Assembly: GCF_019880545.1 (NCBI RefSeq)
Contig: NZ_JAINVW010000001.1
Coordinates: 806,001-870,000 of the forward strand
Source: Flagellimonas meishanensis
GTDB taxonomy: Bacteria; Bacteroidota; Bacteroidia; Flavobacteriales; Flavobacteriaceae
Reading direction: 5' to 3'
Length of the DNA stretch: 64,000 nucleotides
Translations under genes and position numbers: made by a program
Part shown: positions 42,599 through 50,868 of the stretch, piece after piece
Position numbering within the stretch: the first letter of the stretch is position 1
Layout of the letters: every line of letters starts with the position of its first letter
The notes under the pieces: generated by a model
Told to the model about the DNA's origin: nothing
What the model saw: only the letters and a program-made list of their open reading frames with translations
Databases searched by the model: none

Positions 42599-43036
42599 AT
42601 GAAGGATAGAAAACAGGAAAAATACGACAAGGCCTATTTGCGCATGGCCCAGGAATGGGGCAAATTGTCCTACTGCAAAAGGAAGCAAGTAGGGGCCATC
42701 ATCGTTAAGGACCGTATGATCATATCCGATGGGTACAACGGTACCCCAACTGGGTTTGAGAACTTTTGTGAGGATGAGGACGGGTATACAAAATGGTACG
42801 TGCTTCATGCCGAGGCCAATGCCATATCCAAGGTGGCATCGTCCACACAGTCTTGCGAAGGGGCCACATTGTATATTACCCTGTCCCCTTGCAGGGAGTG
42901 CAGTAAGCTCATACACCAATCTGGCATAAAACGTGTGGTATACCAACAAGCCTACAAGGACGACTCTGGCTTGAGATTTTTGGAGAGAGCCGGCGTAAAG
43001 ACGCAGCATTTACCCATTTTGGAAGAAATGGTTTAG
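42599..43036 (+). CDS. Deoxycytidylate (dCMP) deaminase family protein
   Basis: A 145-residue zinc-dependent deaminase: the HAE motif in YVLHAEANAISK and the CxxC in SPCRECSKLIHQSG are the Zn site, and ISDGYNGTPTGFENFCE is typical of dCMP deaminases (ComEB family), which make dUMP for dTMP synthesis. It lies 13 bases before the S41 protease gene. Confidence 0.9.
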   Translation: MKDRKQEKYDKAYLRMAQEWGKLSYCKRKQVGAIIVKDRMIISDGYNGTPTGFENFCEDEDGYTKWYVLHAEANAISKVASSTQSCEGATLYITLSPCRECSKLIHQSGIKRVVYQQAYKDDSGLRFLERAGVKTQHLPILEEMV

Positions 43037-43049
43037 TTGATTTAGCCCC

Positions 43050-44678
43050 ATGGAAAAGAAAAATAATTATTTATGGCCCACCTTGTTCGCCCTTGCCGTG
43101 GCTGTTGGTGTTTTTATAGGGGGCAAGCTCCATTTCAATGATACTCCGGAAAGACTTTTTTCCACAAATTCCAAAAAGGACAAGCTCAACCGATTGATAG
43201 ACTATATCGATTATGAGTATGTGGATGATGTGGATACCGACAGCATCGTGGATGTTACCGTGAACAATATCCTTGGCAAGCTAGATCCGCATTCGGTCTA
43301 CATTCCAAAAAGTGAGATGCAGGAAGTCTCGGAGAACATGAAGGGCGATTTTGGCGGCATCGGCATAAGTTTTTATATGTTCCGGGACACGATAACGGTG
43401 ATACGTGCCATCAAAAATGGGCCAAGCCACATAAGTGGCATCATGCCGGGCGACCGTATTTTGATTGCCGATGGCGATACCCTATATGGAAAAAGAACAC
43501 CCAACGATACCGTGGTTTCCAAATTGAAAGGAAAAATAGGCACCAAAGTCGATTTAAAGGTGTTTAGAAAAGCGGAGGACAGAATAATGGATGTGACGGT
43601 GACCCGTAGCAGGATCCCCATCAAGAGTGTGGAGGCTTACTACATGCTGACCAAGGACCTTGGATATATCAAAATAAACCGATTTGCGGAATCAACCTTT
43701 AAGGAATTCAAGGATGCCCTCAGAAAACTGAAGATCCGCGGGGCCGAAAAACTGGTGTTGGACCTTAGGGACAACCCTGGAGGATATTTGGGAATAGCCG
43801 AAAAATTGGCGGATGAGTTTTTAGAGGAGGACAAGTTGATTCTTTACACAAAGAACAAAAAAGGCAGGGTCAAAAAGGCCTTTGCCACGGACAAGGGCGA
43901 TTTTGAGGACAAACCGGTATATGTCCTGATCAATGAAAGATCGGCTTCGGCAAGCGAGATCATCGCTGGGGCGCTACAGGACAACGATATCGGGACCATT
44001 GTCGGCAGGCGTTCCTTCGGCAAGGGATTGGTACAGCGGGAAATGGATCTTGGGGATGGTTCTGCGGTTCGTCTAACGGTGTCAAGATATTATACCCCAA
44101 CGGGGCGTTCCATCCAAAGGTCCTACGATAATGGCCATCAGGATTACTATCAAAGATTCATTGACCGGTACCGATCCGGCGAGATGGTTTCTGTAGATAG
44201 CATTAAGGTTGCCGATTCGCTAAGGTTTGTGACCCCAAAAGGCAAGATCGTGTATGGCGGCGGCGGAATCATTCCAGACGTGTTCGTGCCCATAGGCAGT
44301 AATGAGGAGGAGGCCATAGAGAGCATGGACGATACCTATCAATTTTTTTCGCGGTTCATTTTTGAACATTTGGAGGAGGATAGGGGTCGTTATGCAGATT
44401 ATACCCAAAACCAGTTCTTGGAGGAATTCAGGGTGGATGATATCCTCTTTGACAATTTCATTGAATTTGTGCTCAATAGAAAGATCAGACTTGATTTTTA
44501 TGCACAGGAAGAAAAGATAAAGGCCTATCTGAAGGCCAATTTGGCCGAGCAGCTTTTCTCACCCAATCTTTCTGCGCAGATAAAGGGTGAGCACGATGCC
44601 ATGTTGAAAAAGGTCTTGGACCTGGATGCACTTGCACTGGAATCCGATAAGGCGGAAATCTCACAATATCAGGATTAA
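43050..44678 (+). CDS. S41-family C-terminal processing protease (CtpA-like)
   Basis: A 542-residue exported serine protease: N-terminal signal/anchor helix, a PDZ domain (about 95-175), and the catalytic core with the Ser in INERSASASEIIAGALQ and the Lys in RRSFGKGLVQREM. It trims periplasmic or envelope proteins from their C-termini. A C-terminal extension of about 140 residues follows the core. Its stop overlaps the convergent small membrane protein gene by 4 bases. Confidence 0.93.
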   Translation: MEKKNNYLWPTLFALAVAVGVFIGGKLHFNDTPERLFSTNSKKDKLNRLIDYIDYEYVDDVDTDSIVDVTVNNILGKLDPHSVYIPKSEMQEVSENMKGDFGGIGISFYMFRDTITVIRAIKNGPSHISGIMPGDRILIADGDTLYGKRTPNDTVVSKLKGKIGTKVDLKVFRKAEDRIMDVTVTRSRIPIKSVEAYYMLTKDLGYIKINRFAESTFKEFKDALRKLKIRGAEKLVLDLRDNPGGYLGIAEKLADEFLEEDKLILYTKNKKGRVKKAFATDKGDFEDKPVYVLINERSASASEIIAGALQDNDIGTIVGRRSFGKGLVQREMDLGDGSAVRLTVSRYYTPTGRSIQRSYDNGHQDYYQRFIDRYRSGEMVSVDSIKVADSLRFVTPKGKIVYGGGGIIPDVFVPIGSNEEEAIESMDDTYQFFSRFIFEHLEEDRGRYADYTQNQFLEEFRVDDILFDNFIEFVLNRKIRLDFYAQEEKIKAYLKANLAEQLFSPNLSAQIKGEHDAMLKKVLDLDALALESDKAEISQYQD

Positions 44679-44878
44679 TCCTCCTTTAACTTTTTCTCTA
44701 TCTTTTTTGAAGTGATAAAGATCAAAAGCAATACCACTGCGCACAAAGAGGCCAAAATGCCAATAAGGGCAATGGTACTGTCTCCCTGAAAGGGGTTATC
44801 AAAATCCACCAAGGTCACATTATAGGCAATGAGGGCCAGGGCCAATACAATTAGGATAATACTCAGTGTTTTGTTCAT
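44675..44878 (-). CDS. Small two-helix membrane protein
   Basis: A 67-residue protein with two hydrophobic helices (residues about 5-22 and 36-58), a short acidic linker and a Lys-rich C-terminus. The frame opens at 44929; the ATG at 44878 fits a short protein lying 16 bases after marC, with which it is likely co-transcribed. Function unknown. Confidence 0.6.
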   Translation of the reverse strand: MNKTLSIILIVLALALIAYNVTLVDFDNPFQGDSTIALIGILASLCAVVLLLIFITSKKIEKKLKED

Positions 44879-44894
44879 GGTGGCTAAGATTCGA

Positions 44895-45473
44895 TCAATT
44901 TCCAAACAGTTGGTTGATGTTCGAGGCAAAAAGCTTTACGGCTATGGCCAACAAAACCACCCCAAATACCTTCCGGATAACACTGAGGCCGTTTTTGCCC
45001 AACACACGTTCTATCTTGGAACTAGATTTTAGAACGATGTATACAAAGATAGTGTTTAGGATGATGGCGACAATGATGTTTTCCACATGGTATTCTGCCC
45101 GCAAGGCCAATATGGAGGTCATGGTTCCCGCCCCGGCAATCAACGGAAAAGCAATGGGAACGATAGAGGCGGTTTCAGGTTCATCATCTTTATATAGGGT
45201 GATGCCCAAGATCATCTCAATGGCCAAAAAGAAGATGATGAATGCCCCGGCCACCGCAAATGAATTCACATCGATGCCAATAAGGTGCAAAATACGTTCT
45301 CCCACAAATAGAAAAGCGACCATAATGCATGCAGCGACTATGGATGCTTTTTCAGATTGTATATGCCCCACCTTTTTTCTTAGCGAAATAATTATAGGAA
45401 TGCTCCCTACAATGTCGATGACCGCAAAAAGAATCATGCCAGCTGTTGCGATTTCCTTAAAGTTCAAATTCAT
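44895..45473 (-). CDS. MarC-family integral membrane protein
   Basis: A 192-residue protein with six hydrophobic helices. The MarC signature is clear: FAVIDIVGSIPIIISLRKK near residue 15 and the second repeat FPLIAGAGTMTSILALRAEY near residue 108. MarC proteins form a transporter-like family without a proven substrate; the name comes from the mar locus, not from a demonstrated role in resistance. Confidence 0.9.
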   Translation of the reverse strand: MNLNFKEIATAGMILFAVIDIVGSIPIIISLRKKVGHIQSEKASIVAACIMVAFLFVGERILHLIGIDVNSFAVAGAFIIFFLAIEMILGITLYKDDEPETASIVPIAFPLIAGAGTMTSILALRAEYHVENIIVAIILNTIFVYIVLKSSSKIERVLGKNGLSVIRKVFGVVLLAIAVKLFASNINQLFGN

Positions 45474-45592
45474 TTCTTCACATTTTAGTCCGCAAATTTA
45501 CGTTTAAAAAGAACTCTTGGATTACAAAAAAATGGTTTGGAAAACATCAATTTTAGGTTTTGGATTACCTTTATCAAAAATTTGACCTGCCC

Positions 45593-46165
45593 ATGTTCCA
45601 AATAGGGAAAACCGTTGTGTCCGAAGAGATCATAGCACATGATTTTGTCTGCAATTTGACCGCCTGCAAAGGGGCCTGTTGTGTGGGCGGGGAGTACGGG
45701 GCCCCATTGGAAGATGAGGAGACAGCCATGCTGCAAAATATCTTCGAAAAGGTAAAGCCTTATCTGAGACCGGAGGGGATTGCGGCCATAGAGGAACAGG
45801 GGGCTTTTGTGAAAGGAGAGGACGGTGAATGGGAGACCCCTTTGGTCGGGAACCAGGAATGTGCCTATGTTACATTTTCAGATGCGGGAGTGGCCAAGTG
45901 TGGTTTGGAGACCGCTTATGAAGCTGGGGCAACGCAATGGAAAAAACCCATATCCTGCCATTTGTACCCTGTACGCACACGGGCCTATTCTTCTTTTACC
46001 GCAGTGAACTACCATAGATGGGAGATCTGCGACCCGGCTTGCGTTTTGGGGAAAGAATTGAAAGTGCCCATTTATAAATTTGTAAAAGAAGCCTTGGTCC
46101 GAAAGTTTGGTGAGACATGGTACAGGGAATTGGAAGAAGTGGCAGCACAGATGGCTAAACGATAG
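45593..46165 (+). CDS. DUF3109 family protein with Cys-rich metal site
   Basis: A protein of 190 residues carrying the DUF3109 cluster CNLTACKGACCVGG near residue 18 and further Cys in ECAYVTF, AKCGLE, ISCHLYPVRT and WEICDPACVLG, the pattern of a Cys-rich Zn or Fe-S protein. The ORF opens at TTG 45560, but the ATG at 45593 gives the N-terminus usual in relatives. Function unknown. Its 3' end overlaps the convergent histidine kinase gene by 11 bases. Confidence 0.87.
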   Translation: MFQIGKTVVSEEIIAHDFVCNLTACKGACCVGGEYGAPLEDEETAMLQNIFEKVKPYLRPEGIAAIEEQGAFVKGEDGEWETPLVGNQECAYVTFSDAGVAKCGLETAYEAGATQWKKPISCHLYPVRTRAYSSFTAVNYHRWEICDPACVLGKELKVPIYKFVKEALVRKFGETWYRELEEVAAQMAKR

Positions 46166-48122
46166 GGATGTCCAAAATGACCTTGGTACCCTTGGGTTCT
46201 CCATGCTCGTCAAAAAGGTCCACAATGTCCACATCAAAGTTGTTTTGGTAGTCTTTTGCAAAGTTGGCCAAACGCTCCTTGGTGATTCTGATACCGACGG
46301 ATTTTCTTTTTAACACCCTTTTTTCCTTGTTCACCTCCGCGGCTCCCCTGCCTATCCCATTGTCCTCAATCTCAATGGACACATGGTTTTTGTTCTTTCT
46401 TTTTACATTGATATGGATTTTTTTCTCCCCATCTTTTGGGGAAAGTCCGTGCCACAGCGAATTTTCCAAAAATGGTTGCAATGTTAGGGAAGGCATCTTG
46501 ATCACATCGGGGTTGATGTCATCGGCAAGCGTGATCTTAAAATCGATTTCGTTTGAAAACCTAATGTTCTCGATGTTCATATACAGTTCAACGGTTTCCA
46601 GTTCATCCTCCAGGGAAATCTCCTTAACGGAAGAGGCCTCCAATATTTTGCGTACCAATTTGGAGAACTTGTTCAAATAGTGCACCGCGTTCTTTTGCTC
46701 GTTGTTGATGATGTAGAGCTTGATGGAGTTGAGTGAATTGAACAGGAAGTGGGGATTCATCTGACTGCGCAGCATGCTCTGTTCCAAGGTCAGCACTCTT
46801 TTTTCATTCTTGTTCTGGTACTGTCGGTACAATATATATAAGATCGATGCTACCAGCCCCACAATAAGCGCACTCACCAGCAAGGTGGTCTGGTTTTTCC
46901 TCAGCCTTAAACGCACAATCTCATTTTCCTTGGCCAATACCGAGATCTGGTTGTTCTTTTTGTCCGCTTCATAACGAACAATGATATCACTCATATACCT
47001 AAGGTTGGTGGAACTCGAAATATCTTCATCAAGCTGATCCGCCTTTGTGTAGTATTGGTAGGCTTCTTTAAAGTTGCCCCTTTTGCTTTCCAGCTCCGAA
47101 AGCTTTTGAAATCCATAGAGCACATTACTTGGCATGTTATGGTTTTGTGCCATTTCCAGTCCTTCCTTTATAAACTGCTCTGCTTTGTCATATTCGCCCA
47201 AAACGGTATGGGCCCACCCGGTGTTGATGAACACCGAGGAAGTCACAAAAAAATCCCCGACCTCCCTGACTTGTTCATACAGGGGTTCCAACAGGACCAG
47301 TGCGGCATAGGGCATATCCTGCTTAAGATAGATTTGCGCCAGACTGTTCTTGCAGATTATCCTTCCTATGTCCGAGTTGATTTCCTCGTTATAGGCCAAG
47401 GATTTTCGATAGTTTTCCAGGGCTCCTTCCAGATCTCCCTTTTGTTCCAAACAATCCCCAATATTTTGATGGTTTATGGCCAGCCCAAGCTTGTTTCCAA
47501 GTTCCTCCTCAAGTTTAAGGGCCCTTCGGAATTGCATTATGGCCAGATCATACTGTTCCAGGGTCTGGTAGAGGTTGCCTATACAGTTCAGCGAAACGTT
47601 GATGCTCCTTTTAATATGGTGCGATGGGTTCTCCACTTGCTCTGCCAGTTCCAAGGCCTTTTGGTTGTAGTCCAGGGCCGTTTTGATGGCATCCGTGCGC
47701 CTGTACACCACCCCGAGCATGTTCAGGCTGAGCACCTTCAGCTCGGTATTATTGGCTTTTTCCGATAATTGCAGGGCTTCCTCGTGCAGGTCGGCCGCCT
47801 TTTTAAATTGGGAGATGTTTCGGTACTTGGTGCCAATCTGGTTTAGGGCATAGGCCTGGCCCTCAAGATAATTCTGTTCCTTGGCCTTATTTGCAAAATA
47901 CCGGAGCAGGGTAGTGTCCCTTTTTTCATCCTTGAGTTCCTCATCCAGGGACAAGTACGTTTTTGGCCCCATTTTCACCACTTTTTCCGCTTTGCTCTTG
48001 AATGCCTCCGGAATTTGCTGGGCATGGTTAAAATTAATGACGAGCAGGAAGAAAAGGACCGATGAAAAGATCTTTTGCTGTATTAAGGTGTGTGTTTGTA
48101 TTAAAGAATCAATATTGAGCAC
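46155..48122 (-). CDS. Tetratricopeptide-repeat sensor histidine kinase (LytS-type)
   Basis: A 655-residue kinase: signal peptide, TPR repeats over about residues 70-390, a coiled coil, one transmembrane helix (about 415-435), then a His_kinase domain with the phosphoacceptor in SQMNPHFLFNSLNSIKLYI and an HATPase domain (VSIEIEDNGIGRGAAEV, VGIRITKERLANF). This is the common Bacteroidota LytS-like form. It starts with GTG at 48122, 14 bases after the stop of the LytTR response regulator gene, so the pair form a two-component system. Confidence 0.9.
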   Translation of the reverse strand: MLNIDSLIQTHTLIQQKIFSSVLFFLLVINFNHAQQIPEAFKSKAEKVVKMGPKTYLSLDEELKDEKRDTTLLRYFANKAKEQNYLEGQAYALNQIGTKYRNISQFKKAADLHEEALQLSEKANNTELKVLSLNMLGVVYRRTDAIKTALDYNQKALELAEQVENPSHHIKRSINVSLNCIGNLYQTLEQYDLAIMQFRRALKLEEELGNKLGLAINHQNIGDCLEQKGDLEGALENYRKSLAYNEEINSDIGRIICKNSLAQIYLKQDMPYAALVLLEPLYEQVREVGDFFVTSSVFINTGWAHTVLGEYDKAEQFIKEGLEMAQNHNMPSNVLYGFQKLSELESKRGNFKEAYQYYTKADQLDEDISSSTNLRYMSDIIVRYEADKKNNQISVLAKENEIVRLRLRKNQTTLLVSALIVGLVASILYILYRQYQNKNEKRVLTLEQSMLRSQMNPHFLFNSLNSIKLYIINNEQKNAVHYLNKFSKLVRKILEASSVKEISLEDELETVELYMNIENIRFSNEIDFKITLADDINPDVIKMPSLTLQPFLENSLWHGLSPKDGEKKIHINVKRKNKNHVSIEIEDNGIGRGAAEVNKEKRVLKRKSVGIRITKERLANFAKDYQNNFDVDIVDLFDEHGEPKGTKVILDIPIV

Positions 48123-48136
48123 GGGTGAGGGGGAAG

Positions 48137-48871
48137 TTACAGCATATCCAGAAAGTCGGATTTTTTTTGCCGGGAAACAGGGATTTTATGATTGGATTCG
48201 AGGACCACATAGCCGTCCGTTTTAAGGAACTCCTTGATCTTGTTAAGGTTGATGATATAGGAGTTGTGGATTCTGAAGAAACTGTTGTCTGGCAAAAGGG
48301 CGTTTACTTCTTTCAATTTTTTGGTGAGCAGCATCTTTTGTCCATCGCGTAAAAAAATGGTGCTATAGTTTCCGTCGGACTCGGCATACAAGATGTCATC
48401 ACTGTTCAGGAAAACCAGTTTGCCGTCCGTATTGATTGTAATTTTTTTACTGTGTGATTCCGCATTGAAGTTCAACAGGATTTTTTCCAGTTTTTCAACA
48501 GTGAGGTTCTTAGCGTTATGTTTTTTGATCTTTTCAATGGTAAGCTCCAGGTCGTCCGTGTCAATGGGCTTGAGCAGGTAGTCTATGGCCTCATTTTTCA
48601 GTGCCTTTAGCGCATATTGGTTATATGCTGTGGTAATGACTACCGGGAAGTTCTTGTTTTTCAGGTTTTTGATGAACTGGAATCCGTCCATTGCCGGCAT
48701 TTCAATGTCGAGGAAGAGACAGTCGGGCGTGTGGTGTTCCAAGTACTTTAAGGCCTCGTGCGCATCGGTAAAGGAAGCAACTATGTCCACTTCATCACTA
48801 AGGTTGGTCAATTCCCAACTCAGGCTCTGTAGGGCCTTTACCTCATCATCGACTATAACCGCTTGTAACAT
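48137..48871 (-). CDS. LytTR response regulator
   Basis: A 244-residue response regulator: receiver domain with the phosphoacceptor Asp in CLFLDIEMPAMDGFQFIKNL near residue 55, the conserved Lys in LLKPIDTDDLE, and a C-terminal LytTR DNA-binding domain (ILYAESDGNYSTIFLRDG, FFRIHNSYIINLNKI). The ORF runs upstream to 48976, but the ATG at 48871 gives the standard start MLQAVIVDDE. Its partner kinase is downstream. A 21-base-offset direct repeat upstream (48983-49011) is a likely binding site. Confidence 0.93.
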   Translation of the reverse strand: MLQAVIVDDEVKALQSLSWELTNLSDEVDIVASFTDAHEALKYLEHHTPDCLFLDIEMPAMDGFQFIKNLKNKNFPVVITTAYNQYALKALKNEAIDYLLKPIDTDDLELTIEKIKKHNAKNLTVEKLEKILLNFNAESHSKKITINTDGKLVFLNSDDILYAESDGNYSTIFLRDGQKMLLTKKLKEVNALLPDNSFFRIHNSYIINLNKIKEFLKTDGYVVLESNHKIPVSRQKKSDFLDML

Positions 48872-48982
48872 CCTCAAAAAATGGTAATTCCATTCAAATT
48901 TAGGATTATTATGTATACAGTTTTCAAAATTATGTGCTGATGGATCTTTTACACGTATAACTGGATGGAAAAGCACAACATG

Positions 48983-49011
48983 TGGAATTCATTAAATAAG
49001 GTATGGAATTC
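48983..49011. promoter_or_regulatory. Tandem 8-base direct repeat, likely LytTR operator
   Basis: TGGAATTC at 48983-48990 and 49004-49011, starting exactly 21 bases apart; including the base before, the copies read TGTGGAATTC and TATGGAATTC. This is the same spacing as the 15690-15720 pair next to the other LytTR gene in the window. It lies 112 bases upstream of the response regulator start and upstream of the divergent small ORF. Confidence 0.5.
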
Positions 49012-49118
49012 GCGTCCATTTAAAAAAGTGCCCGCCTATGGCCCAAAACCAGAAAACCGATTATACAGAAAACAGCACCGTCCATACAAATGGACAAAAT
49101 GCAGGGCGCCCACTTGGT

Positions 49119-49126
49119 TAACTTTG
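49119..49126 (+). promoter_or_regulatory. Possible -7 box for the small ORF
   Basis: TAACTTTG matches TAnnTTTG, 41 bases before the ATG at 49167. A TTTG-like -33 element is absent, as might be expected of an activator-dependent promoter. Confidence 0.35.
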
Positions 49127-49166
49127 AACCGTCAAACTAGGAAAACTAGTGTAAAGAAGGAGTCTT

Positions 49167-49238
49167 ATGAGAAAATGTGTCATATTGTTTGCCGTTTTTG
49201 TGGTGACCCTGATTTTGGCAGCGGTGGTTTTGCAATAA
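49167..49238 (+). CDS. Very small ORF for a hydrophobic peptide
   Basis: A 23-codon ORF: MRKCVILFAVFVVTLILAAV followed by three residues (VLQ) and TAA. It has a positively charged start and one membrane helix. The sequence AAGAAGGAG ends 4 bases before the ATG, an unusually good Shine-Dalgarno site for a flavobacterium. It is divergent from the LytTR two-component genes and downstream of their likely operator and a -7-like box. It could be a small membrane peptide, or a chance ORF. Confidence 0.4.
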   Translation: MRKCVILFAVFVVTLILAAVVLQ

Positions 49239-49261
49239 GAACAAGTGTTTATACCAATCCC

Positions 49262-49546
49262 CGCTAAGATAAGTTCATAACATATTACCAAAGAACCGTA
49301 CGGCCGAAGCAACCAATCTCCTAGTACTAATGGGAACCGCTTGTAAAACACAACTTCGGTCGGACCATTGCACAGGACCGATTTTAGGTTTCGGGGGAAC
49401 TACCTAGCATCAATATCCTGGTAATGGACAAGACACGAAGTGGCCGTACAGGTTGGTAATAGGGACTTGACAGAACCTAGAGCGTAATACCCATTCATAG
49501 ATAAGACCAAGAAGTATGTTCGAATATACTTTTTGGTCTTTTTTTT
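49262..49546 (+). ncRNA. Candidate structured RNA ending in a strong terminator
   Basis: A long-range helix joins 49283-49305 to 49442-49461: GTACGGCC with GGCCGTAC (8 pairs), AACC with GGTT, and TATTACC with GGTAATA, interrupted by a small bulge and internal loop. Outer helices AAGTTC/GGACTT (49271-49276, 49463-49468) and CGCT/AGCG extend it. Inside are TCGGTC/GACCGA (49356-49361, 49376-49381) and TAGGT/ACCTA (49385-49389, 49402-49406) hairpins. It ends at an intrinsic terminator (49505-49546). The 5' end and class are unknown; a 6S-like RNA or an RNR leader element are the options I considered. Confidence 0.5.
49505..49546 (+). terminator. Strong rho-independent terminator upstream of nrdB
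   Basis: GACCAAGAAGTAT (49505-49517) pairs with ATACTTTTTGGTC (49526-49538) over 13 positions with one G-U, around an 8-base loop, followed by eight T (49539-49546). No known gene ends here, so it must end the RNA described above or act as an attenuator for nrdBA. Confidence 0.9.
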
Positions 49547-49760
49547 CTTGTTCATCATTGGAAAAAAAACTTTCCAACATTTTCAATTGCGAAAGCCCAA
49601 CGAACATCACTGGCCACCTTAGATTTCAACATATTGTGTTAAAAACTTTGCTCCCGTTTTGGTAAAACAGGCTTTATAGTCTGATAACATTTTTAAATCT
49701 TTGTTAGCCCTGTTCACAGGGAAATTTCCTTCCAAAATATTAACATTATAACACGCAATT

Positions 49761-50747
49761 ATGTCAGCAGCAGTTGAGCCCATATTACAAGAAAACGAGG
49801 ATAGATTCGTAATTTTTCCAATACAGCACCACGATTTATGGGATTGGTACAAAAAACAGGAGGCCTGCTTTTGGACCGCGGAGGAGATAGACCTGCATCA
49901 GGATCTTGCTGATTGGAACACCAAGCTGAGTGACGACGAGCGTTATTTCATAAAACACATACTCGCCTTTTTTGCGGCCTCTGATGGAATTGTGAACGAA
50001 AATTTGGCCGAGAACTTCGTGAACGAAGTGCAGTACTCCGAGGCCAAGTTTTTCTATGGATTCCAGATCATGATGGAAAACATTCACTCAGAGACCTACT
50101 CCTTGCTCATCGACACCTACGTGAAGGACGAAAAGGAAAAAAACATATTGTTCAAGGCCATTGAAAACTTTCCTGCCATAAAAAAGAAGGCCGATTGGGC
50201 ATTAAGGTGGATAGAATCCCCAAGCTTTGCAGAACGTTTGATAGCCTTCGCCGCCGTGGAAGGCATCTTCTTTTCTGGAGCCTTCTGTTCCATTTTCTGG
50301 CTGAAGAAGCGCGGTTTGATGCCAGGACTTACCTTTTCCAACGAATTGATCTCAAGGGATGAGGGAATGCACTGCGACTATGCCGTGCACCTGCACAACA
50401 ACCATTTGGTTAACAAAGTGTCCAAGGAACGTATCACAGAGATCATCACAAATGCACTGGACATTGAAAGGGAGTTCATAACAGAATCCTTGCCGGTGAG
50501 CCTAATTGGGATGAATGCCAAATTGATGACCCAGTACCTTGAGTTTGTGGCCGACAGGCTATTGGTGGAACTGCAATGCGATAAAGTTTACAACTCCACC
50601 AATCCTTTTGATTTTATGGAGATGATTTCCCTGCAAGGGAAGACCAATTTCTTTGAAAAACGCGTATCGGAATATCAAAAAGCCGGAGTGCTGAACAAGG
50701 AGAAGGATGTAGATTCACAGAAAATAAGCTTCGACGCAGATTTTTAA
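49761..50747 (+). CDS. nrdB: Ribonucleotide reductase class Ia, small subunit
   Basis: A 328-residue di-iron radical subunit that generates the tyrosyl radical for the large subunit. It resembles the eukaryotic-type R2: [17 protein letters not shown], then [20 protein letters not shown] (the radical Tyr and metal ligands) and [11 protein letters not shown], ending in SFDADF, the tail that docks into NrdA. The gap from the strong terminator at 49546 to the ATG is 215 bases. It is followed by nrdA after 121 bases. Confidence 0.95.
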   Translation: MSAAVEPILQENEDRFVIFPIQHHDLWDWYKKQEACFWTAEEIDLHQDLADWNTKLSDDERYFIKHILAFFAASDGIVNENLAENFVNEVQYSEAKFFYGFQIMMENIHSETYSLLIDTYVKDEKEKNILFKAIENFPAIKKKADWALRWIESPSFAERLIAFAAVEGIFFSGAFCSIFWLKKRGLMPGLTFSNELISRDEGMHCDYAVHLHNNHLVNKVSKERITEIITNALDIEREFITESLPVSLIGMNAKLMTQYLEFVADRLLVELQCDKVYNSTNPFDFMEMISLQGKTNFFEKRVSEYQKAGVLNKEKDVDSQKISFDADF

Positions 50748-50868
50748 CAAGACCAACGACCCGGGCCCCAAGGCGTTATTGATCTTGACCGAACAGTGGA
50801 TTTCCACTGGCTACAAAATGCAAAATGGCATAACCAACAAGCACATCAACTAAAAAAACTCGTAGCGT
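50748..50868. other. nrdB-nrdA spacer with short hairpin
   Basis: The 121-base spacer holds CAGTGGA (50794-50800) and TCCACTG (50803-50809), perfect inverse copies two bases apart. It has no T-run, so it is an RNA-processing or regulatory hairpin at most. No NrdR-like box could be recognised. Confidence 0.35.

Noticed and set aside
44866..45507. A 213-residue ORF opposite marC
   Set aside because: MarC is unmistakable on the minus strand; this ORF is its shadow.
46155..48122. A 237-residue ORF (47055-47768) on the opposite strand of the TPR kinase
   Set aside because: It is an antisense shadow of a well-supported kinase; its translation shows no known motif.
49321..49420. Possible cobalamin riboswitch upstream of nrdBA, from AATGGGAACCG resembling a B12 element
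   Set aside because: The other conserved B12 elements (the GCCACTG box and the CCCCCGCNACTGT core) are absent, so I keep the region as an unclassified structured RNA.
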